NCBI GenBank assembly: GCA_944363995.1
Contig: CALVVV010000063.1
Location: forward strand, 1-6,656
Source: an uncultured Bacilli bacterium
GTDB lineage: Bacteria; Bacillota_I; Bacilli_A; RF39; UBA660
DNA: 6,656 nt
Direction of reading: 5' to 3'
A model generated the notes under the pieces. It saw only the letters and a program-made list of their open reading frames with translations. It searched no databases and had not been told where the DNA came from. Each line of letters begins with the position of its first letter. Position 1 is the stretch's first letter. The position numbers and the translations under genes were made by a program. Positions 1-4,553 of this stretch are shown one piece after another.

Positions 1-126
1 TGGTTCTGGTGTTGGTTCTGGTGTTGGTTCTGGTGTTGGTTCTGGTGTTGGTTCTGGTGTTGGTTCTGGTGTTGGTTTAGGTGTTGGTTCTGGTGTTGGT
101 TCTGGTGTTGGTTCTGGTGTTGGTTC
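1..126 (-). repeat. 12-bp tandem repeat encoding (Thr-Pro-Glu-Pro)n stalk
   Basis: About 10.5 uninterrupted copies of the plus-strand unit tggttctggtgt fill bases 1-126, and the array is still running at the window edge. Read on the minus strand in the frame of the coiled-coil gene, each unit encodes Thr-Pro-Glu-Pro. One copy (73-84, tggtttaggtgt) changes Glu to Lys; all the other visible copies are identical. Such Pro-rich arrays commonly act as extended wall-spanning spacers in Gram-positive surface proteins. Because the unit is 12 bp, copy-number change alters stalk length but never the frame. True copy number may be under-assembled. Confidence 0.95.
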
Positions 127-2343
127 TGTTTGTGTTTCAGAATAGTTATTATCATCAATTGTTGACTCTATATCATCAAAATCAATATCAAAATCAACTT
201 TATCATCGTTTTTTTCAATATCATCTTTTGACAAATCGACAGGTGTTTCTATTACATTGTCATCATAAACATTAACATCTTTTGTAATACCCAAGTGTGC
301 CAATCCAATTCCAATCATTAAAGAAGATAAAGTAGCTAAAACAGCAGCTTTAATTCGTCTAATAAAATTTTTATCCTTTAATTTATTTAATAATGTATCT
401 TTAGCTTTTTTCCAGAAAGAGATTGGAATAGGTGTATTGTCAATATCTACAGGGTCTTTTTCTTCTTCTTTTGTAGTTGTTGAGTCTTCAGTAGTTGGCG
501 AATTTGGTGCAACAATTGGTTCTTCTTCATTTTCCAAAGGTACTCCTGTTGGCGAATTTGGTGCAACGATTGGTTCTTCTTCATTTTTCAAAGGTACTCC
601 TGTTGGTGACATTGGTGCAACGATTGGTTCTTCTTCATTTTCCAAAGATACTCCTGTTGGTGACATTGGTGCAACAATTGGTTCTTGCAAGTCAATATCT
701 TTTTCATCATTAGGAATCGTTGAAACAACACCCTTTTCTTTATTTGTTTTTATTGTATTTAAAACATCAATAAATCTTTTTTCAATCATTGCTTTCTGTA
801 ATTCAAATATAATTTCTTCTAAAGCATTTTCATAATCATAACTAATTGATTTTTCTCTTGCTTTTAGCATAGTTAATTGAGCATTTAAGGCAGAAAGATG
901 TTCACGATCAGATGCCATAAGCATTTTATTAATACCTTTTCGTTCATCCAAAGTTTTCCTTTTTGTTTCTAGCAATTTTATATCGTTGTTTCTTAAAACT
1001 TCTAAATTCTTTCTATCTTTTTTTGCCATTAATATTGAAGAGTCAACAGAAGCAACCGTTTTCAATAAACGATCTATTCTTTTATCAGTATCGTCTAATT
1101 CTTTTTTTAATCTTTTCTTTTCTTGAGCTATATCATCTTTTTGTTCTTCATAAATATCAGTTGGTAAAATTGCCTCTTTTAAACGTAAATCGAATAATTG
1201 TTGATTAATATTATCTTTATCTTTCTCAGCTTTTTCTACATCAGAATTAAGACTATTTTTCAAATTATCATAACGCATCAAACCAGCATCGCAATTTTTT
1301 ATTTCAGCGCCATAACGGCCAATAGTATGATCCAAATCCATTATTTCTTGATTCATAGCTTCTACAGCAAAAATAGAAGGAAGATAATTATTAGAATCAG
1401 ACAATTTTTTTTCTAAAACGCCTTTTTCCATTAAAATGTCAGCTTGTTGTTGACGAATATCAGCTATTTCTGAATCAAATGTGCTATAATCTTTATTTGC
1501 CAAAGGTTCAGGTAATAATTTTTTAAATTCTTGAAGACGTGATAAAGCTTCATTATTATCAATTTTATTATCTTCTAAATCTGTTATTAAATTTTCTAAT
1601 TCTATCGGAAAATCAAAAGAAATATAATTTTCACGGTTATTGAATGAACGAACTATACTTTGTAACTGTAATAATTTTCTTTGATCAGCATCTTTTTTAA
1701 CTTTATCAATTTTTGTTTGTGAATCTTTTTCTTCTCTTGACTTAACATTATCAAGTAATTTTTGATATCTTGTTTGTCTATTTTCTAAATTTTCTTTTTG
1801 CTGTGATAAATCTTTTTTTGTAGCATTTAAATCTTTTAATTGTTCATCTAAAATAGAAAATTCAGATTTTAAGTAAGATATATCAGATCTCGCAATGGTC
1901 AAACGTCCCATTACTTCTTTTTCTTTATCTGGATCTGGATTTTCACCTAAACTGCGTAAATCATAACTAGCTTGTTCAAGATTTTTTTGAGCTTCACTCA
2001 TAAGAGCATTACAAACTTCAATTTCGCTATTTATATAATCAATTCTTTGTTCATTATCAGTAATATCAGCTTCATTTTGGGCAATATCACTATTTATTTT
2101 TTCTAATTTTGCATTAACATCATAAATTCGTGCTTGATTACGAAAAAAAGTAAATGATGCATAATTATTATCATCAGATAATTTATTTTCTAATTCTTTT
2201 ATTTGATATTCCAAAATTTCGCGTTGCTTAGCAATACTTTTTTCTTCATTTTCACGAATATCTTCTGTATTTTTAAGTGCTTTATCATATTGTAAAACTT
2301 CTTGCATTTCTTTTAATTTCTGTATTAATTGCTCATTTTTCAT
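1..2343 (-). CDS. Partial giant coiled-coil, single-pass membrane protein with Thr-Pro-Glu-Pro stalk (C-terminus beyond the window)
   Basis: I do not recognise this protein. From the ATG at 2343 the minus strand is open for 781 codons to base 1, so the C-terminus is missing. Residues 1-535 are almost entirely charged heptad-like helix rich in E, K, D, L, I, N and Q, with breaks such as NPDPD (135-139) and PEP (278-280). Residues about 554-620 carry 18-residue repeats (EEPIVAPxSPTGV core). Basic FIRRIK (660-665) precedes one hydrophobic helix at about 666-686, an acidic Asp-rich segment follows (687-735), and TPEP repeats run from 739 to the edge. There is no N-terminal signal peptide. By the positive-inside rule the coiled coil is cytoplasmic and the TPEP stalk is outside; this topology is inferred. 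GGAGG lies 5 nt before the start, and the upstream gene ends 10 nt away, so the two are co-transcribed and probably translationally coupled. The missing part could hold a wall-binding, enzymatic or sortase domain. Confidence 0.9.
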   Translation of the reverse strand, partial: MKNEQLIQKLKEMQEVLQYDKALKNTEDIRENEEKSIAKQREILEYQIKELENKLSDDNNYASFTFFRNQARIYDVNAKLEKINSDIAQNEADITDNEQRIDYINSEIEVCNALMSEAQKNLEQASYDLRSLGENPDPDKEKEVMGRLTIARSDISYLKSEFSILDEQLKDLNATKKDLSQQKENLENRQTRYQKLLDNVKSREEKDSQTKIDKVKKDADQRKLLQLQSIVRSFNNRENYISFDFPIELENLITDLEDNKIDNNEALSRLQEFKKLLPEPLANKDYSTFDSEIADIRQQQADILMEKGVLEKKLSDSNNYLPSIFAVEAMNQEIMDLDHTIGRYGAEIKNCDAGLMRYDNLKNSLNSDVEKAEKDKDNINQQLFDLRLKEAILPTDIYEEQKDDIAQEKKRLKKELDDTDKRIDRLLKTVASVDSSILMAKKDRKNLEVLRNNDIKLLETKRKTLDERKGINKMLMASDREHLSALNAQLTMLKAREKSISYDYENALEEIIFELQKAMIEKRFIDVLNTIKTNKEKGVVSTIPNDEKDIDLQEPIVAPMSPTGVSLENEEEPIVAPMSPTGVPLKNEEEPIVAPNSPTGVPLENEEEPIVAPNSPTTEDSTTTKEEEKDPVDIDNTPIPISFWKKAKDTLLNKLKDKNFIRRIKAAVLATLSSLMIGIGLAHLGITKDVNVYDDNVIETPVDLSKDDIEKNDDKVDFDIDFDDIESTIDDNNYSETQTEPTPEPTPEPTPEPTPKPTPEPTPEPTPEPTPEPTPEPTPEP
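286..348 (-). other. Transmembrane helix of the coiled-coil protein
   Basis: Residues about 666-686 (AAVLATLSSLMIGIGLAHLGI, abbreviated: A666 to I686) are the only clearly hydrophobic stretch in the 781 visible residues. The basic run FIRRIK sits directly before it and an acidic run follows, which predicts N-terminus inside and C-terminus outside. The helix lies late in the protein, so it acts as an internal anchor, not a signal peptide. Confidence 0.8.
495..687 (-). repeat. 54-bp tandem repeat (18-residue units), about 3.6 copies
   Basis: Units begin at 495, 549, 603 and 657, exactly 54 bp apart, and the last one is cut short near 687. On the minus strand they encode 18-residue units with core EEPIVAP(M/N)SPTGV followed by PLENE or PLKNE. 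The units at 495 and 549 differ at only 2 of 54 positions by eye. The two at 603 and 657 share a variant (Met for Asn). This pattern suggests recent duplication of pairs. The segment is Pro-, Glu- and Val-rich, lacks heptads, and links the coiled coil to the membrane helix on the predicted cytoplasmic side. Confidence 0.93.
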
Positions 2344-2348
2344 AAAAT

Positions 2349-2353
2349 CCTCC
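2349..2353 (-). promoter_or_regulatory. Ribosome binding site of the coiled-coil gene
   Basis: The minus strand reads GGAGG, then five bases (ATTTT), then the ATG at 2343. The site fills the 10-bp gap after the TAA of the upstream gene. This fixes the start of the long coiled-coil frame and argues for one bicistronic message, since the gap leaves no room for a terminator or promoter. Confidence 0.9.
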
Positions 2354-3706
2354 TTATTCCTCTAAATTTCTATATTGCATTTGAAATTGATATCTTATCT
2401 TGTCTAATTTATTAATATCACTTAAATTATTAACATTATAACCTAGTTCTTTAAATGTTTCAATCATTTCTTCCATATCAACATAACCATCAGTAACAGT
2501 TAACCATTCTTCAAAACTATTTTCATCATTTGTTCCTTCTTCTAATTTATAGTATTTATGAACGGTAGCTTTTGTTGTTTCATCTTTTATTGCACCACTA
2601 GTTGGTGAAGTTATGTAATATGTTTTTTCTTCTTTGGCACTAGTAGTTCCACTAGGATAATAACTTCTAACATTATCTTTACGATACCATTTCCACATTG
2701 TATCAGTGTATTCATAACTTTTTTTACTTTCACAATTAATAGTGTCAGAAGAAGTACATTTTTTGGAACTCCAATCAGTAAAATCTTTACATACTCTTTG
2801 TTCTAATGTTCCTTTATCATTATCACCAACGCAGACATAAACTTCTAAAATTTTGATTGGATATTCACCACTACATGGTTCATAAGTTGCTAAGACTGCA
2901 TTTTCATCACCTTCAGCATGACACCAATACATTTTTTTACCTAATTCTTGATAACGATATAATGTTATTTCTTCAATTTTTCGATAACTAGCTTCACTTG
3001 GTTTTTTATCAGAATACTTAGTGACTGTTGTGCTTGCACCTTTATTTGGATAACCACTATGTTGAGTTGAAGAATATTCTCCATTATTCCAATAGTTATT
3101 TACACTTTTTTCAGTATACCATTTATATCCAATTTGCTCATCATCTTTTCCACTATAACCCGTACTTGGAATAGCAGCATAATATTCTTTAACTTTACTT
3201 ATGTCTGTTAAATCATTAGGATAATAAAATTTAGTTCCAGTACTTTTTTCTTCACCTAAAAATTCAAATCTAATATCAGAATTTTCATTTATATCACTTT
3301 CAGTTCCGTCTTGCCAAATACCATAGTTAGTTTTTTCATCTTCACATGACAAAATAGCTGAATAATGATAAGTTTTGCTCTCTAAAAAACAAACATTGAC
3401 GTATGTTGCATCCTTATCACAAGTTTCATAATTACTAACTTTAATTAATCCAGCTTGTTCTAATTGTCGGAGTGTCACAATAAAACATTCTCCAACTTCT
3501 CCAGGAAGTTCTTCTGGATAAATTTCATAATACTCTTTTGCTGCTTCAATCAAATCATTACGTAATGATGGTTTCCCGCAAGATTTTAGCAACAGCAAAA
3601 TAATAACTACAATAACTACTAATATTAAAAATGATATTAGTATCCTTGCCCAAGGAACCCTATTTTTTTCTTCTTTATACTCAGTATAATCATAATTATT
3701 TTCCAT
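2354..3706 (-). CDS. Single-pass membrane protein with Cys- and aromatic-rich ectodomain (unknown function)
   Basis: The protein has 450 residues and is not one I can name. A charged N-terminus (1-21) is followed by a strong hydrophobic helix at about 22-41 and a predicted extracellular part of about 410 residues. Residues 47-125 (LRNDLIEAAKEYY, then VTLRQLEQAGLIKV, then paired cysteines) resemble the globular part of pseudopilin-like proteins of low-GC Firmicutes; this is a weak impression from pattern only. Eleven Cys are present (43, 74, 96, 106, 121, 262, 278, 292, 306, 317, 325), so up to five disulfides could form outside. Two segments starting with YKWY (194-197) and WKWY (338-341) look like a divergent duplication. 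The C-terminus (401-450) is a separate helical segment. AGGTGGAG lies 4 nt before the ATG. It is first in an operon with the coiled-coil gene 10 nt downstream, which suggests that the two products work together in the envelope. SC at 42-43 after the helix is not a convincing lipobox. Confidence 0.9.
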   Translation of the reverse strand: MENNYDYTEYKEEKNRVPWARILISFLILVVIVVIILLLLKSCGKPSLRNDLIEAAKEYYEIYPEELPGEVGECFIVTLRQLEQAGLIKVSNYETCDKDATYVNVCFLESKTYHYSAILSCEDEKTNYGIWQDGTESDINENSDIRFEFLGEEKSTGTKFYYPNDLTDISKVKEYYAAIPSTGYSGKDDEQIGYKWYTEKSVNNYWNNGEYSSTQHSGYPNKGASTTVTKYSDKKPSEASYRKIEEITLYRYQELGKKMYWCHAEGDENAVLATYEPCSGEYPIKILEVYVCVGDNDKGTLEQRVCKDFTDWSSKKCTSSDTINCESKKSYEYTDTMWKWYRKDNVRSYYPSGTTSAKEEKTYYITSPTSGAIKDETTKATVHKYYKLEEGTNDENSFEEWLTVTDGYVDMEEMIETFKELGYNVNNLSDINKLDKIRYQFQMQYRNLEE

Positions 3707-3710
3707 TACT

Positions 3711-3718
3711 CTCCACCT
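3711..3718 (-). promoter_or_regulatory. Ribosome binding site of the ectodomain gene
   Basis: The minus strand reads AGGTGGAG, then four bases, then the ATG at 3706. This is a near-complete match to the anti-Shine-Dalgarno sequence and supports the chosen start, which also places the membrane helix at a normal distance from the N-terminus. Confidence 0.85.
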
Positions 3719-3726
3719 CTACATTA

Positions 3727-3755
3727 ATAATACCATTTTTTTTATTAATTTACAA
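3727..3755 (-). promoter_or_regulatory. Candidate sigma-A promoter for the ectodomain/coiled-coil operon
   Basis: On the minus strand TTGTAA (3755-3750) is separated by exactly 17 bp from TATTAT (3732-3727). These match the -35 TTGACA at 4 of 6 and the -10 TATAAT at 5 of 6 positions. Transcription would start near 3720, giving a leader of about 15 nt that still contains the AGGTGGAG site. The -35 lies directly after the T-tract of the preceding terminator. In DNA this AT-rich, such matches arise by chance, so the support is the spacing and the position. Confidence 0.5.
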
Positions 3756-3811
3756 TAAAAAAACAAATTTTTTGTAAATTAAATGATAATCAATTAATAC
3801 AAAAAATTTGT
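3756..3811 (-). terminator. Intrinsic terminator after the amidase gene
   Basis: A perfect 14-bp inverted repeat is formed by 3763-3776 (acaaattttttgta) and 3798-3811 (tacaaaaaatttgt), with a 21-nt loop. In the minus-strand direction the second arm is followed by a run of seven T (3763-3757). The stem holds only two G-C pairs, so it is long but weak, as expected in a genome of this composition. It lies 33 bp after the amidase stop and separates that gene from the next operon. The rest of 3707-3844 shows no gene. Confidence 0.7.
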
Positions 3812-3844
3812 ATTGCTTATAGCATATTTCAAATATTTATAATT

Positions 3845-4507
3845 TTAACTTTTACTATTTTTATTAAAGAAAATAATAAGTCCATCTTTTATCGATAGAG
3901 CTATTTTTTTTTGATAACTTTCTTGTTTTAATAAATAACGCTCATTAATATTCGAAATAAAACCAACTTCTAACAAAACACCAGGTATATTAACACGGTT
4001 ATATAAATAATGATTGCTTATTTGTTTGTATTGTCTATCTGAGTTTAAATCTTTTTTAAATTGTTCTTGCATAATATTGGCAATTATTTCGTTTTTGTCG
4101 TTAACAGTATCATAAAATGCTTGTGCGCCCTTCCATTTAAATGATATATCCGAATTTAAGTGAATAGATAAATAAATATCAGCTTGTGAACGATTTATTA
4201 TATTAGCTCTTCGTGATAAATCACTTCTTTTTCTATTAATCGCATTTTTTACCGCTAAATCATAATCACCATATCTCGTTAAATAAACTATTGCACCATT
4301 TTTTTCTAATTCTTTTTGAATTTTTAAGCTTATCTCTAAATTTAAATCTGCTTCATATAAATCATTAACCACAGCTCCTGGATCTTTTCCCCCATGACCA
4401 GGATCAATATATATTACTTTACCTAACAACGGCAAATTCAACGCATTAATAATTCCAACAGTATATAAAACAAGAAAAAATAAAATTAAGAAAAATATTT
4501 TTTTCAT
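3845..4507 (-). CDS. cwlD: CwlD-like N-acetylmuramoyl-L-alanine amidase (Amidase_3 family)
   Basis: The enzyme cleaves the amide bond between MurNAc and the L-Ala of the peptide stem. The zinc ligands of Amidase_3 are all visible: H38 in DPGHGG, E52 in YEADLNLE, and H116 in SIHLNS; the catalytic Glu is E180 in LLEVGF. An N-terminal hydrophobic segment (about 3-20) exports or anchors it. The length of 220 residues, the LPLLGKVIYIDPGHGG entry, the RKRSDLSRR stretch, GAQAFY and the GVLLEVGF end follow Bacillus CwlD as I remember it, more than the larger autolysins. The start is the ATG at 4507, 7 nt after AGGTG; the in-frame GTG at 4516 lies inside that Shine-Dalgarno site and is unlikely to be used. 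It follows the deacetylase gene by 44 bp. CwlD normally strips peptides to make muramic-delta-lactam in spore cortex; whether this host sporulates cannot be seen here. Confidence 0.92.
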   Translation of the reverse strand: MKKIFFLILFFLVLYTVGIINALNLPLLGKVIYIDPGHGGKDPGAVVNDLYEADLNLEISLKIQKELEKNGAIVYLTRYGDYDLAVKNAINRKRSDLSRRANIINRSQADIYLSIHLNSDISFKWKGAQAFYDTVNDKNEIIANIMQEQFKKDLNSDRQYKQISNHYLYNRVNIPGVLLEVGFISNINERYLLKQESYQKKIALSIKDGLIIFFNKNSKS

Positions 4508-4514
4508 ACATTTC

Positions 4515-4519
4515 ACCTA
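4515..4519 (-). promoter_or_regulatory. Ribosome binding site that decides the amidase start
   Basis: AGGTG on the minus strand lies 7 nt before the ATG at 4507. An upstream in-frame GTG (4516-4514) overlaps this site, so starting there would leave no ribosome binding site. The ATG start gives the typical MKKIFFLILFF signal-anchor N-terminus. Confidence 0.8.
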
Positions 4520-4531
4520 ATTAAATATATG

Positions 4532-4553
4532 AAAAAAAGTAGATAAATCTACT
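4532..4553 (-). terminator. Short intrinsic terminator built on the deacetylase stop codons
   Basis: On the minus strand AGTAGA (4553-4548), a TTTA loop, and TCTACT (4543-4538) form a 6-bp stem, and the transcript continues as T7 (4538-4532). The deacetylase ends with tandem TAG-TAG (4554-4549), and these bases are part of the first arm. Only 24 bp separate the T-tract from the amidase ATG, so the amidase has little room for a promoter of its own. Partial read-through is therefore likely. Confidence 0.65.

Noticed and set aside
1..687. Possible CRISPR-like arrays from the regular 12-bp and 54-bp repeats.
   Set aside because: The units are directly tandem without unique spacers, keep the reading frame, and encode regular peptide repeats; there are no cas genes.
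81..1416. Several plus-strand open frames (81-275, 437-835, 495-713, 963-1208, 1198-1416), some with striking Leu-Val or Gly-Ser repeats.
   Set aside because: They lie inside the continuous minus-strand coiled-coil gene, lack ribosome binding sites, and their repeats are complements of the TPEP and EEPIVAP coding repeats.
3575..3586. Possible lipoprotein cysteine (C43) after the helix of the ectodomain protein.
   Set aside because: The residues before it (LLKS) do not fit the lipobox, because Lys occupies a position that should be small or hydrophobic, and the helix is preceded by a long charged N-terminus.
3813..3824. Small palindrome around tgcttatagca between the amidase and its terminator.
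   Set aside because: The stem is only four base pairs with a three-base loop and no T-tract; chance is the simplest explanation in DNA of this composition.
4514..4516. GTG as the amidase start, giving 223 residues.
   Set aside because: The GTG lies within the AGGTG ribosome binding site that serves the ATG at 4507.
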